A DNA stretch of 64,000 nt, from the NCBI GenBank assembly GCA_963169105.1, contig OY720643.1, positions 97,102,848-97,166,847 of the forward strand, in the 5' to 3' direction. Below are positions 23,035 through 35,350 of the stretch, one piece after another; positions within the stretch are counted from its first letter, which is position 1, and every line of letters starts with the position of its first letter. The notes below the pieces were generated by a model, which was not told the DNA's origin, did no database searches, and saw only the letters and a program-made list of their open reading frames with translations. Origin of the DNA: Ceriagrion tenellum (lineage: Eukaryota; Arthropoda; Insecta; Odonata; Coenagrionidae). A program made the position numbers and the translations under genes.

Positions 23035-23382
23035 AAAACTTGTGACTCGGAGGCTACACGCTAGGCTTAGATTGCTTGAGAAATTCAGAACTGGTATGTT
23101 TCAGAGAAACACAGTGAATACTATTATGACGCCTCACTAAAACTGTAAGTCGGACAGTAGCGATTAAATAAGAGAGATACACTGCCGAACAGATAGGTTA
23201 AAAAACTCGTTCTTTCAGTGCACTATAAGAGACCATATTAAAAAAGAAGCTCCATTAAATATACTCCCATGATACACGTTACCATTTCGCCTCCTAAAAC
23301 CTTACATCTTTAACGGCTGGTGTCCAAACACCCTTTGCCACACGCCCATGCGGCGGATCGCAGGGTAGTATGTACATGTAGA
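23035..23382 (+). pseudogene. CR1/jockey-like LINE 3' fragment
   Basis: It starts at the TRRLHARLRLLEKFR-like segment, continues through MTPH, and ends with CTTTGCCACACGCCCATGCG and a GTAGTATGTACATGTAG tail. Stops interrupt it. It is 5'-truncated within the C-terminal domain. It is collinear with 22200-22575. Confidence 0.88.
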
Positions 23383-25285
23383 AGATCATCCCCATGTTTC
23401 AAATTAATGCTAGTGCTTGATCTTCCCTCCTTTATTTTTCACATTCGTATTTTGGCCTGAAGTTTTCCTCAGGATTTCTCTCTCTTCATCATGCAGTTTT
23501 TCTGCCCCACGTCTCCCAAATGTTATCGTCTCACCTTCATACGGTACTGGAAATAAAATTTCTCATAAACCAGCCACTTTTTTCATTAGGGATAACTTAC
23601 AAATCGCCGGACATCCAACGATCCGAATCAGAAGCCATTCACGCGACTCGCTAGGTACGGTGTATCAAGGATCATATCTTGCCAACTGTCGTGGCAGCTG
23701 GAAGCGGCAGCGATATTATTCGACGAGGGGTCATCGCCTTTGCTGGCAGGACGCCTTCACGAAGAACTAGCGAATCCTGAACTTCTAGCCAAGAAACTGA
23801 CCCGTGCCGAATGTTATGACCGCAGTAAATCACAATAAACCTCGACCCTATGACCCTATCTTTCCTAAAATATCATATCTTTTATTCTTTAATACTTCAC
23901 TGTATTTTTTGACGCTCTAGTAAGGTTCCTTATCTCTCCCGGTCTTTTAAATAAATTGACAACTTAGTTGGACAATGAAGAAATGAGTGCTTAGAAGTTT
24001 AAAGTTATCATTCAAAGATTCACAAGATACTCAGAATTGTGGACACTATGACGGCATTCGACGTTGACAAGTGAGTGATATTTTATGAAATTTAACTGAA
24101 AGGAAACACTGTGAAAGTAATATATTGGCAAACCTCGTGAATTTTAATGTCAATTTGTGTGGAGATAAAGCACAAAAAAAACTTTCCTTGGAAAAGCCGA
24201 CCATGTAATGGTCTCACAAGATTCCTTAATGCCAAGAGCAAAATTCTTTAACGACAGCTCATGGTTAATAGAATACTTGGTAATTACTTATATTATTTAA
24301 AAATCAGGAAGGAAAGATAAAATATCTTAAAATCTGTCATCGTAATAGTTGACGTAACGAATGTGGCATAACTTCTTGAAAAAGTTTATTAATATAGTTT
24401 TATTTACCCATGGTCTATTTTTGATGGAGGATCTTTGACAGAAACCTTAGTTTTATATTACCTACTGTAAATTAGTGAAGCTTACAGGAAGAAATCACGA
24501 GGAAACTTCACCATTTAAAGATTGTATCACGCATGGAGACAGCTTTAATGCGATAAAACATGGGCGGCACTGATGCTGTGAATCTGGAACAACTACATTA
24601 CAATCTAAGGTTATCATTCACCCACTTCTTTTATAATTTAAGGCTAGTACATTTATAAATAAGTATAGCAAAACCCATGAGCAATTACTCGTAAAAAATA
24701 TATTTTAGCTGACACTACAACAAATTTTCGACGCTTTCTCGAAGCAAAAGAAAATCAGCTTTAAAATTCAGAAATATCCGCAGATAATCTAATCTCACTG
24801 CTCAAAGAACCTACAATAATTTCTTTACTATTAATTGTGCCAGAAAATTTAATTATAGCAAAGATGATTTTTTATATTCTTGAAATCGTTCATTTGGTCT
24901 CAATTAGATTGATTAAGACAGAAGGTTTATCATGAAGAGATGCAACCGAGCCTGCTAATATCAGAACATCGTGACTGCGAGGCCACTAGTGATTTCCCAG
25001 AAATTTCTACGCAAAAAAGTTAATCAATAATACCATACTGACAGTAAACCATATCCAAAAGGAGTTGAGACACATCGGACTTCATTAAAATGGGCTAAAA
25101 AATAAAAAATACGAATCGAGAGACAAAAATACTGACCAATTATATTTTTAATAATTCTAAATCTACATACTATTCCAATTGTGTGATAATGCAACCTTTA
25201 CTCTCATGCATTCCCACTGTTCATAGAACTTAATATATTGCCTCTGAAAATATATACTTAATAATCTCGTATATGCAATATATTG
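23383..25285. other. Stretch without a recognised element
   Basis: A 117-residue plus-strand frame (23417-23770) has ordinary composition but no recognisable domain. It starts right after the LINE tail, so it may be part of another repeat. The remainder is AT-rich. Confidence 0.4.
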
Positions 25286-25289
25286 TTTT

Positions 25290-25835
25290 CAGTGGAGCTC
25301 AGTTTTTATTATGGTCACTCATTGTACGAGGAAAGAATGAATTTTTGTTCCATGAATTTGTTATTTTATAGCTTCTGTCAGAACTAGAGATGTAGTGTGG
25401 CATCGAAACGACATTCTCTGCATCGCTTTAAAAGACACCTGTTCTGAATTTATTTAGCAAACTAAGTTTATCGCGCAGCCTCCGAGTCTCCAGCGGCTCC
25501 AAACCTAATCCCTCTAAAAGCTGAGAACACTATGTTCGTTCGAAGCAGTTTTAAAGGAAGCGCGCAGCTTTCCTTAGAATTTTATTTATTTTTTGGTTAA
25601 ATCCTTCTGTGTACGATACCAAATTCTCGTGGCGTATTCGAGGTATGGCCTAAACGCATCAAAGTAGCACCTCTCTTTCACTTTCTCATCCGAGAATCTT
25701 TCGGCTATGCTTTATAAATACTAGTCCCTTTAATACTGAACCGTGCACATTTTTAAGTGTGGTCTCTGCAATATGTCTGAAGTTAAGGTAATTCAAGACC
25801 TTCTAGAGATCGTTCCGTTCCTTGCAGAAACACTT
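25290..25835 (-). pseudogene. CR1/jockey-like LINE C-terminal domain and 3' part
   Basis: On the minus strand the order is a decayed LKNVHGSVLKGLVFIKH block, ERERCYFDAFRPYLEYATRI, KDLTKK, a FKTAS(N/Y)E segment, a GGCAINLVC segment, then the NSFFPRT-like end near 25300. The match to the plus-strand copies is collinear. The RT core is absent at its 5' side (25836 onward), so it is 5'-truncated. Several stops make it dead. Confidence 0.88.
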
Positions 25836-25964
25836 GAGAGGAACTCTTTTTTTTTAATCAGTAGTTACATAGATTCCATTGCAAACCTATTAACATAATG
25901 CTAACTTCAGTAGGGAAAATTGCATAAAGTTTAGTATGCTAAAAATTTTATTTCTTAAGGGGTT

Positions 25965-26120
25965 TTATTGCAAACGACTTATAAAACAGTTTAAATTGTC
26001 AGCAATCATGAACGGAATTCTACAGTGGCAAATTCATTCGCCACGAACGAGACTCGAATCCGTATTCCTCGATATCGTGCAGAATGTTTTATTTAGTTAA
26101 GATATCGAGGCATCCCTTAA
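25965..26120 (-). mobile_element. tRNA-derived SINE (A and B boxes)
   Basis: On the minus strand, GATATCTTAACTAAATAAAA occupies the place of an internal RNA polymerase III A box. GGATTCGAGTC about 45 nt later matches the B box, followed by TCGTTCGTGGCG. The cloverleaf is incomplete, so it is not a functional tRNA. The body continues with GAATTTGCCACTGTAGAATT. SINEs are copied by LINE enzymes in trans; the partner is unknown. Confidence 0.6.
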
Positions 26121-26249
26121 GACGGATTTAAAGGAATAAGTTATTCAGGACTGTGAGACAATTCTCATCTAAGTACTCCAATCCCATGTTCTAAGCGCCA
26201 CCGTCCGTGAGATAAGCGCCAAATATGAAACATAGTAAGTACTTGCTCT

Positions 26250-26310
26250 TTTGACGCCTCGGTGGCGTAGGAGACTCTTGCTTGATACTGAGAGTAAAGA
26301 CAAAACTTTT
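26250..26310 (+). mobile_element. Possible SINE head (tRNA-like A box)
   Basis: GCCTCGGTGGCGTAGGAGAC followed by TCTTGCTTGATACTGAGAG resembles the 5' head of tRNA-derived SINEs. No B box follows. Short and uncertain. Confidence 0.3.
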
Positions 26311-27180
26311 CACATTTTTATACATTTAATTTTAAAAATCCTGCTTTCAATGATAAAATTGGTCACTTGTTACCAAAATCAAGGTACAAAATATGCAGAT
26401 TATTCCACAAATATATTTATATGTCCAAATTTTTCCAGCTTTAGGAGCTGACTACAGGGCCAATGGCTTGGAACTACTGTATTTTGACTTCAATTACGGC
26501 ATTAATTCGCTAATAACTTTTAAAAAGTAAGCGGTAAGATGCGGTAAGATTTTTATATTTTTATTCAGTCTCCCAAGAATTTTTGCTTTCTATGCCTCGC
26601 CTCCGTGTACTTAATTAGTTCACTTAAATGCAGCACTTAAGTGCAGATGATCGTCTACACGCAGATGTTAAATCAGAGTTGTTCAATTCAATATATCCAT
26701 TGATATTGGTCTTCGCATTACACCACATGGCCACCATTAATGTGGTTACTGAGCAGTTACACCGGTCCAGAGTCAAGAAAATCTGTGAATAAACGGCGCT
26801 GCTGCGAATGCTGCGAAATGCTGCGAATATCATTTCAAAAACAAATGCTCTGGCAAATTATTATCGATAACGTTGATCATCGTAAGTTGAATATTGTAAG
26901 ACAGAGGAAGAAGGGGGTTGGGAAAATCTTACATTGTCTTACATAGGGGGAGAGGGATGGGTTAAAAATGGCATAAATCGTCTTGCGTAATACATGACCA
27001 GCCCATGGTACTCATAGCAGAAAAATACGATGTAGTTAATTAAGTTACTTGGGTGAACGAAAACTCGGGCTCGCTGCCGACAATTTACGTTTCAAATTTG
27101 GTTCCGAATTTTTCTTGAAGTTTCTAGAATCGATATCAGGGAAGGTCTAAGTGTCGTGATATATTGCCTCTCATTAAGAC
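26311..27180. other. Stretch without recognised genes
   Basis: It includes two adjacent copies of GCGGTAAGAT at about 26530-26550 and a GCTGCGAATGCTGCGAAATG triplication near 26800. No coding signal. Confidence 0.45.
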
Positions 27181-27185
27181 ATTAC

Positions 27186-27478
27186 TAACACAAAAATGGA
27201 AGTGTATAAAAACCTATAAAAAGAAGTCCATAAGAACCTATAAAAAGCTTTAATATCAATTTTTGGCTGAAATTTCGGGAAAATGGCGGTATCAAATATC
27301 AAGTACAAGAGGTTCGAATCAGTCTTAACGTTGAACTACAAGTGTCAAGTGAAACCGCCGCTCTTCCAAGAGTGTATTAACACAAAATGAAAGCGTAGAC
27401 CAAGAAAAAGCTTTAATATCAATTTTTGGCTCAAATTTCGGAAAGATGGCGGTATCAAATATCAAGTACAAGAGAAGC
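27186..27478. repeat. Two-copy tandem repeat, period about 163 bp
   Basis: A segment of about 70 bp starting AAAAAGCTTTAATATCAATT at 27242 recurs at 27405, ending with ATCAAATATCAAGTACAAGA in both. The lead-in AACACAAAAATGGAAG (27186) matches AACACAAAATGAAAGC (27379). A smaller direct repeat, AACCTATAAAAAG, lies between. It is non-coding and may be a satellite seed or local duplication. Confidence 0.8.
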
Positions 27479-28230
27479 GAATCATTCTCGCAGCCGTAGT
27501 ACAAGTCGTAAATCTGGCCAATCAAAATAGATGAACGAGGTCTTAACCGAATCACGGGCGTTCATGGACGAGCAGTATCCACGGAGATGGGAAAACACAC
27601 TTCTCCATAAACAAAAAATGGCTTCCACCCAAAAACAGCCCATATTCAATCCTTGTTTAATGACTTGGTGAGGGATTTATGGCCAATAAAATAGGGGAGT
27701 TGTAAACCCAAGCCAGGGGAGAGGAATTATTAACCGAGATAGAGCCACTGAAAACACCCTTTCACCATTCAGAGTGAGTACCTTCTTAAGCCCTTCTCTT
27801 TGAAGAGCCTTGTGACAAGGGATAAACTAAAACAAAGTTTATTCGACATAGTAATCCAGTGCCAGCCTAAGCCAGGTTGGTACTAATTTCCTGCTTCATA
27901 GAATACGTATTTCATGGCTAAATACAGCAAAAATATGAAAGCAAATGGAAATTACAAAATTTCAGTCTTTTACCCGAAAACGAAGGCATTATACCTTAAT
28001 AGTTAATCAGAATTTCCAGCTAATTCCTTTAAGTTTTTCGGAGTTTTTAATTTTTTCAAAGTAAATTATGGTTTTTTTCCAGAGTCTTACCGATTCCACT
28101 CCACACACATTTTTAATGGATTCCCTAAAAATATCTGCATATTTTGTCGGGATGAGAGAAACAGAACGTTTTTAGACCCTTTTTCAGTAATATAAAATAG
28201 ACATTAAGGCACATATTTTCTCTACTAACG
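27479..28230. other. Stretch without recognised genes
   Basis: No motifs or repeats recognised on either strand. Confidence 0.45.
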
Positions 28231-28234
28231 ACTA

Positions 28235-28640
28235 GTTAGTAGAAAAAATAGAATAGAACGGTTAAATGCTCCAGTAATGGTCATATATGAAAGGAGTGTG
28301 TTTCGTTGGTTTGGCCATGTTGAGAAAATGGATGAGAGATGAATAACGAAACAGATATATAAGAGTGAAATGAATGGTGCGAGAGGTAGAAGTAGGCCGA
28401 GAAAGTTGTGGTTGAATGTGGCTGAGGAAATTCTTAGGAGGAGGAATGTTAGGAGTCTTAAAAACAGGAGTATGAAGCAGTGTATGGGGGTAAATGAAGC
28501 AAAAGAGGTTTGCAAGGATAGGTCAGTATGGAGGAAATTATTGAAGCAGATTTATGTGTACAAATACGTATTTGTGAGTGAAACTTAGTGACTCTGCCTA
28601 CCCCGAAAGGGAACAGCGTAATTGGTACGTATGTACAGTG
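28235..28640 (+). pseudogene. Family A LINE RT C-terminal tail
   Basis: This is the clearest copy: FRWFGHVEKMDER, a stop, TKQIYKSEMNGARG, then RPRKLWLNVAEEILRR, VRSLKNRSMKQCM and VNEAKEVCKDRSVWRK, and after a frameshift SAYPEREQRNWYV. In related LINEs the last block reads VSAYPxGKRRNWYV, just before the stop, so the C-terminus is present. The upstream RT core is missing. Two lesions disable it. Confidence 0.88.
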
Positions 28641-28714
28641 GTGGAAGAAATTAACGCAAAATTTTTTGCGCGCCAGAATGCGGCATTATCGGGAACTTCT
28701 AGGAGTAGCACACA

Positions 28715-28775
28715 CTTCAAAAGACTGGCATCACTGAGGAAGACATCGTCTACCGCAAATATTTGAAATCCGCAA
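28715..28775 (+). repeat. Weak CTGAGGA...CAAAT module
   Basis: ATCACTGAGGAAGACATCGT is followed by CTACCGCAAATATTTGAAAT. The hairpin AGACATCGTCT (GAC/GTC) sits between the two boxes, as in the better modules, but GAAAC is changed to CAAAT. Low confidence. Confidence 0.25.
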
Positions 28776-28779
28776 TGGA

Positions 28780-31700
28780 GCTCGCATTTTCCGGAGCTTA
28801 GAACTTACTCATGAATCGCCTCTTTTTCGACCTTTCTTCTTATATTATTCGCGCATTCAGTCGCGGTGTATTTATGGGTTTATTTCAGCATGCTTCTTAC
28901 ATCGAATAATACAATTTGTACAGAGAGACTGGTTATAAAAAATATTCACTATCCCACCCAACTCGGAATAAATGCTGAAATCTTCATCTGCTACCACCAA
29001 AGGATATTAATTTTGGTCGACTTTCCAAGGATCTTTTTGAATTATCTGTCCTGTATATCTTGCACAGAAATAATATAAATTGAGCTTTATTTTCAAAAAG
29101 TGTGGATACAAAAAATATTTCATTAAAATAAGTATAGTCTACGTGATGTAATTTTTCACGATTTTCATTTTGTAGATTGAGGAAGTTCCGATCTCAAAAC
29201 GGATATTTATTAAAAATCGTTCATGACCCAATATAATTCCATCCTTAGTTTGTCAGAATGGGATTAAATTATGAAAATATGCGTAAATATATAATTTCGT
29301 GAATTAAAAATAAATGTTCTCGCATCGATACCTACAAAATAATCTCGGCATATTTTTCCGGCATATCTTATCACAGGAAGCTTGGTGACGAGCTGTTCAC
29401 TGTGAAGTTTTATCTAGTAAATGCAGAAATTACGAATAGACATTAAAAAATGACCCAAATTAGGTATAGTTATGGGTAAACAACTCTTTTACGTCTTACT
29501 GCATAATATGTTCTTATATGTATCGGCCATAAATTCGCCGCACATTTAACAATAACAAAAAAAGCCTTTTAAAAGACTTCAGTTTAGAGTAAAATATGTC
29601 ATGGATGAAATTAACTAATGGGTAACGGTTAATGATGTAATTGTTAGATTATTTGGCCAGCAAAAGACTAGTCCGTGTTGGATTTTCAATGAATGCGAAT
29701 GAGTTTTTTTGTGAATCTTTTCATACTGACGCTATGAATGAATGTAATATGTAGTTGTAATGACTGACTGATGATATAAAAACTAAATAAATACAAAAGA
29801 GATAAAATTCCCCACGTAAAAATCATTTTACTAGACCATAAATTGAATTTAAAACTCAAAAATTGCTCTATCAGGGATGGGATCACGGGTTTTTCCTTCC
29901 CTTGGTCGTTATCGTTATCTATAAGGCAAGCCACATTGGTAGGGCAATGCACAAACTCCTTGGAGCGCATTACACTGCTATGAAGCACCTGATCATTCTT
30001 AATGACGGTAAGTTTTCGAAATCATGAGCACAATTGAACAATAGCATTATGAAGAACCATGATCGCGATACAGGTTTAACTACCAAGCTTTCTTATTTCA
30101 CGGCGAGTTTCAGATGTAGTTGCGTATCCTTGCGCTATTTGCGTCCGCAGACGTTAGTGTGACCTGAGTTACTATTACAGTACGTGGTGATATTGTCTGA
30201 GAACGTTTAATGGGATTATAAGGAAAGGAAAAAGCATACTACTCTCACTGGCATACAAACAGAAAGCAGTAGTTCTTGGGTTTCACCTCATCAGCCTAGA
30301 CCATTCCAATCATACGCCATCAGTTCCCATCTTGCATGGGTTTTGAGGCCAGCTGACTTTAGTCTGAGTAAAAGCAATGAGTAACCTTGTGAGACTTTAG
30401 ATGATCCCATAAGGTTTCTCCAAGTAAATACAAAGTTCCGTCAATACTAATCCATTCAAACTCTGAATGTATGAAGGACGCATGATATTGATTTGGGACG
30501 CAGAATGCCTTTAAAAAGAGCTAATTTTCCCCTCATGTTACGGGCGATACCTTTTCTGCCAAAGATCATGTTTCGGACGCCTGTAGTTCAACCCACTGGA
30601 AAGAAATGGTATTTGACTTCTTTCACCCCATTAAAAGCATTCGACGGGTCCTTCCAAATTTTTTGAAGCGCGACGAGGCTTTTCTTTCTCGTGCAGCAAG
30701 TATTTTAAACCTGTGCGTCATTCTCAATAACAAAGCACCCCTGTGACTACCACCCGAAACTTTGCTAAGGTTTACTGATGACTACTTCATTGAGGCGAGC
30801 GTCGATAGAGAGATAGATAAGCAGAGGAAACAGCGCAAGCAGAGATATTTTTCGGTTTTTAGCGGCCTCACCGTAAATTCTTGGAGGAAATAATATCTTA
30901 TTAGCCTTTTAGTATGTCGCATCTTTCTCCCAGGAGGATAAATTTGATAGCAGGTTTGTTAAAGGCAAATATATTTGTCAAAAAATTACTCGAATAGGTG
31001 TTGCACCTTCAAATTTCATCCATTGAACTTTTATTTGGTGTTTAAATGTAAACAAACCCTATTTCTCACTACCAATAAAAAAATTCATCAAATTTTTCGC
31101 TATAATGAGAACTACATTTATTTAAATATTTATCAATATTCATTTTTCGTCCGCAACTAAGAATATTTGCGAGTTCACAAATGACTAAATTCAAGGAGAT
31201 GGTTCAAAACAAATCATGTAACACAGATGGAGCGGGCTGCACAGAGTCCAGACCTCAAAACTATATGAAGTATTTGGGCGTTTATTATGAGTAAAATGCG
31301 AGAAAAAAACGTTTTTCGACCGTCTGAAATGAAACGACACCAAATTTAGATGCAATGTGGAAAATGGTGGAGGAAGAATGGGAAATGAACCCAATAAGAT
31401 GATGCCAAAATATGGACAACTCCATCTCTCAGAGATTTGGTCGAAAAATGAAGGATGGTGGAATGATTATTAGGTTAATAAACATCCTAATCCTTTTTGT
31501 AAATACCAGCTTAATTCTCGGTGATCAATTACTCTGGTCATGCGCACACATTACTCAGGTTGAGAGAATTAGGCATACATTTTAACCTTTTCCACTCGAA
31601 ATAAAGAAAATATAGTGTCCCTTTCTAAAATCCATGAAGATTCATTACCATTAAGAGATGACATTTATTACCCTGTAAAAAGTCTGTCAATATCGTCATG

Positions 31701-32490
31701 TAGGGCACGCACAGCATAACCTCCGAAGAAGCAATAACATTACGATATGTTTGAAAAGGAATGGATTCTTCAGGGACGTAGCAATCGTGTAATCCTTAAT
31801 GGTGCACAATCCTAATTTATACTCCATTGATTGTTCAGGGGATTTATGAGTATTATACAAATGAGCATACGGAAGATATCTAATTACTGCTTAGTCGCTA
31901 CATGGTAAAGATGATTTGTAATATTTTATAAATTTCACAGGGAAAGATACGCGATGCTTTGTTGTCGGAGCATTACTTACGCGTCAGTGTAAGAATGCTC
32001 CTCATAAAATTTAATTGCGTAAGTTTAGCGAAAATTTTCTCACTGCGACAATTTCAAAAGCTATCTAAATTATTAAATAATTTATCTTATCCTAAAAGTA
32101 ATATCCTCCATCCCCTAAGTTGAACTGTTGAACTACACGGCTAATGTATTGCTCATTACAAAGCTAGAAAATAATGATGGGAAAACTTCAGAAGCCGTTT
32201 TAAAGATATTTTCAAGAAAATTCCACACGAATTTGGTCTCTTACTCAGAAAAATAATCGATAAGTAACAAATTTGATAGACGGAACCAAGCTTTAATTCT
32301 TAATAAAAATAATTTTCCTCTTTACTAAATCATTTCAATGTAATTTAAAAGTGTATGTAGCCTTAGGTAAGTTCACTAAATCGAGTAATTGACACTATCA
32401 GAGATCCGGTCTATCCCCTCGTTCATAAATAGCTTTTCATTGATTGATAAATTGGCGAGTGAGTGAATATCAAGTGGGGCCGAGCACCCG
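28780..32490. other. Long stretch without recognised genes
   Basis: AT-rich, with only short frames (28866-29078, 29686-29988, 30975-31160, 31191-31394) lacking known domains. Region 30520-30860 is less AT-rich and mixed in composition, but no frame or repeat could be identified. This is one of the two longest quiet zones and may be intronic. Confidence 0.5.
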
Positions 32491-32496
32491 AGAATG

Positions 32497-32778
32497 AGAA
32501 GTAAACATTTCATTTAATGATTTCATTGATTTCATTTCATTTGATCATGGAGGCCGCTCTGATTCTTTTACAAAGCCTGAATATGTGTAAAACTTACACA
32601 CTGAGGCTGAGGTCAATATCCATTCGCTGGGCCTTCCGCAGATTCCTGCGAAGTTTTGGCGACAGTAAAGTCACATCACATAGAATCATTATAAAGGCAC
32701 TAGAAGAGGCCTCGCCAAGATTTGAACCCCTGATTTCTTGGCAGCAGACGAACGCTCTCCCTCTAGGCTACTGCATCA
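32497..32778 (-). mobile_element. tRNA-derived SINE, apparently full length
   Basis: Minus strand: GCAGTAGCCTAGAGGGAGAG (A-box-like) is followed by GGGGTTCAAATCTTGGCGAG containing a B box (GGTTCAAATC). A body of about 170 bp follows (TTCGCAGGAATCTGCGGAAG within it), and the 3' end is a microsatellite of ATGAAATGAAATCAATGAAA type. Head, body and simple-repeat tail in one 280-bp unit is the classic SINE layout. A plus-strand frame of 111 residues (32517-32852) across it is an artefact. Confidence 0.75.
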
Positions 32779-35135
32779 TTCAAAAAAGTGTGCGTCCAGT
32801 GGTTCTTATCATAAGGAAAAAAGGAAATTCTAACGTTTCCTATGAAAACTGAACCAAACAAGATGTCGTGGACTTTTAAAAGCAGGCACCAGAAATTAAA
32901 TGATACAGCGTTAAGAGGAATTGAGAAATGAGTGTTTGAGACGACCTGAATGCACGAGGATGGAATGTTACGTAGGGTATTAAGGTATCGGAAATACATG
33001 TAAAGAAAAGTTTTCTCCTCATGGCGACAATTCTAGTCAACCAGATTTGCCATATTTTGACTTGAAATTCGCAGAATAATACACCGATATGTGACGACCG
33101 TAAATGGTGCCATCATATTTTATATTGTTGCCAAGAAGGCCTTGCTGATTTGTTAGTGTTTATGTAACTACGTCAGAGGACTGAGATTGTATTGGGCATT
33201 GATAAAGGCTCTAATGAATTAATTTGATAAACGTGGAGATCTCCTCACTTACCCATCTCCACAGGTATGTAAATTGTAATGTATGATACTTCTCGCAAGT
33301 AGTTTGAGAACTATTAAAAGAACGTTCATTCACAGCTATTTTCTACACGCAGAAAAGCGTTTTATTGCAAGTGGATTTGATCTGGAGAGTAAAAGCATTC
33401 TGCGTCCTAACTAATAACTCTTTCATCGTAACTCTTCTTAAGTTTCAATTGAGAACAATGCTTTTAAAGGGTCCAAAGCTCTAAAAAGAATATGGTAAGT
33501 ATCTCTACATAATTGACTACGACTTCGGAACCTCGACTGGCTGCGGGGCAGCAAACTCATCACGTTTATAACTCCACGAAAATCTCGCGATCGTAAACCT
33601 TATTTGTTTTTCTATTTATGTTACGCGTAAAATCGATATCCATTCATACAGAGTTTGATAATTCCCGGTATCCATTGGCTGTATCAGTGTTGTCAAGTTG
33701 TAGAAGGAAAAGCGATTTCAATTAGTTCCCGTGTGCGCCGCATTCACGCGCCAATGAGTTTTGCGTTAATTTTTTCCGCCACTGTACATATGTATGTACT
33801 AACGAATAAACAAAAGAGGATATCTCTTAATGGTGTTGAGAATCAGATTATCAAATCTTTACAAAAGGACTATGAAAAAAAATTGAGTAGGGTACAATTA
33901 TAACAGCATAAAAAAGAATCAAACTAGTTCGGTAAAAGAAATTTAAATACGTCAAAGGATGATTTTTTTATTGCAAGTCCTCTTTGATCCCAGCGACCAA
34001 TTCAGTAGAATTTTATTTCGTGGAACTGTTTTTTTTTTGTTTTGACCAGCCAAATTTCTAAAGAAATGTAATACAATGCTTGAAATAGGAAAAAAATAGA
34101 ACCAATGCCACTGATTTTATCAAGAAGTATCGTTAACGAAACAATAGGAATTAATTATCTGATGTGCATGGCTCATTTATTTTCAGTTGATTAATGAGAT
34201 CTCATTTTACTGCTTTTAACGTTAAATAATGTACGGACACTTCATCTACGTATTTTCATGGATTTACTTCTACATTGAAATCTATTTTTAACGCTCAAAA
34301 TAATGTGTATAAATCACTAATAAAAAATTAATATAGCATAGATAATACTGGCGAAAGTTTAACTATATTTTTTCCAGATATACATAACACTGAAATTGTA
34401 AAGAACACAACAATTTCACATAGGTTTTAGCGGAGTGATTTGCTTCAAAGTTATCCTAGTTTCACCTTTAAAACTATAGCTGTGCACACTTTGCATTGTA
34501 AGCTATAACTGTGCATTTTTGGACCATTTTCGGTAAACCGCAAAAAACAACTTTGTTTTCTCACTTCAAAACTTCAAGTTGGCATGATTATAAATATATA
34601 TGATTTATATATATAAATTGAAGTGTTCAAAGAAGTCCGATTGGATTTGATGCACTTTAACAGTGACTTTTACAGATGAAGTAGAAGTGCCTAAAAGTGC
34701 AGTATCAACAAAATTAGAAGATAAACCCAGAAGCGTAGGGAAAAAAAAACTACAAGAAGCATTACAATAAGTTTAGTGTCCCAGTCCTGAAGACAGAGCA
34801 CCTCAAATTCTAGTATCTCGAACTTTAATATTCGGTGGAAGACCAGCAAAATTAAATAAATTAAAATAATTGCCTCCATACTGTCCCATCTTGCATACCT
34901 CTACTGCTTCATTGATCCTCATGCATTGCTTCATGCACGCTCTCTAGTTATAGAGACTCCTATTATTCCCCACGATCAAGATTATCACGCACCACACACA
35001 TCCATGGCTTCCTTGGTATACGCTTTCCTCTTAAACTGATCACATATCTAATATTAATCTGCATCGTTATTCGACACATTTTAAATGAGAGTTTGGTTCA
35101 ACCCACATAACCATTTCAGAGTGGAATAACGTCAT
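32779..35135. other. Stretch without recognised genes
   Basis: It contains small hairpins such as GTGGAGAT...ATCTCCAC (about 33233-33262) and a TATATA-rich inverted repeat at 34575-34625. Frames at 33655-33903 and 34691-34879 have no domains. Confidence 0.45.
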
Positions 35136-35139
35136 AATA

Positions 35140-35216
35140 AGAACCAACAACTATACTTTTCCAAAGATTTTAAATATAATATACAAAGCGTTTTGGCTCA
35201 CGTTGTCGTCATCAGA
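35140..35216 (-). repeat. CTGATGA...AAAACG module (PLE terminal-repeat-like)
   Basis: Minus strand: CTGATGACGACAACGTGAGC (CTGATGA at 35209-35215), then CAAAACG where other copies have GAAACG, then TTTGTATATTATATTTAAAA. The first box is intact; the second has one change. It is isolated from any coding part. Confidence 0.4.
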
Positions 35217-35274
35217 TAGAAACAGGAGACATCTAATTTAAAGGTCTGAGGATTCTCAATTCCTCAATTCCGCA

Positions 35275-35350
35275 AATTTTGGAATTTCATTGACAAATTT
35301 AGGCCTGACAAATGTAGGAAAATTTAGGAAAAATTTAGGACAAAGTTGAC
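35275..35350. repeat. Short interspersed tandem of AAATTTAGG-type units
   Basis: GACAAATTTAGG, GACAAATGTAGG, AAAATTTAGG and AAAAATTTAGG follow each other at about 10-16 bp spacing. It is not the insect telomere repeat, which is uninterrupted TTAGG. Confidence 0.65.

Noticed and set aside
32700..32778. A functional tRNA gene on the minus strand
   Set aside because: A and B boxes are present, but the acceptor and anticodon stems do not pair properly, and a SINE body with a simple-repeat tail follows.
32517..32852. 111-residue plus-strand frame
   Set aside because: It runs antisense through a tRNA-derived SINE.
33233..33285. Possible 5' splice site (CAGGTATGT)
   Set aside because: A consensus match, but no exon frame or acceptor could be linked to it.
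35275..35350. Insect telomere-type TTAGG array
   Set aside because: TTTAGG occurs only inside longer, irregular AAATTTAGG units and is not contiguous.
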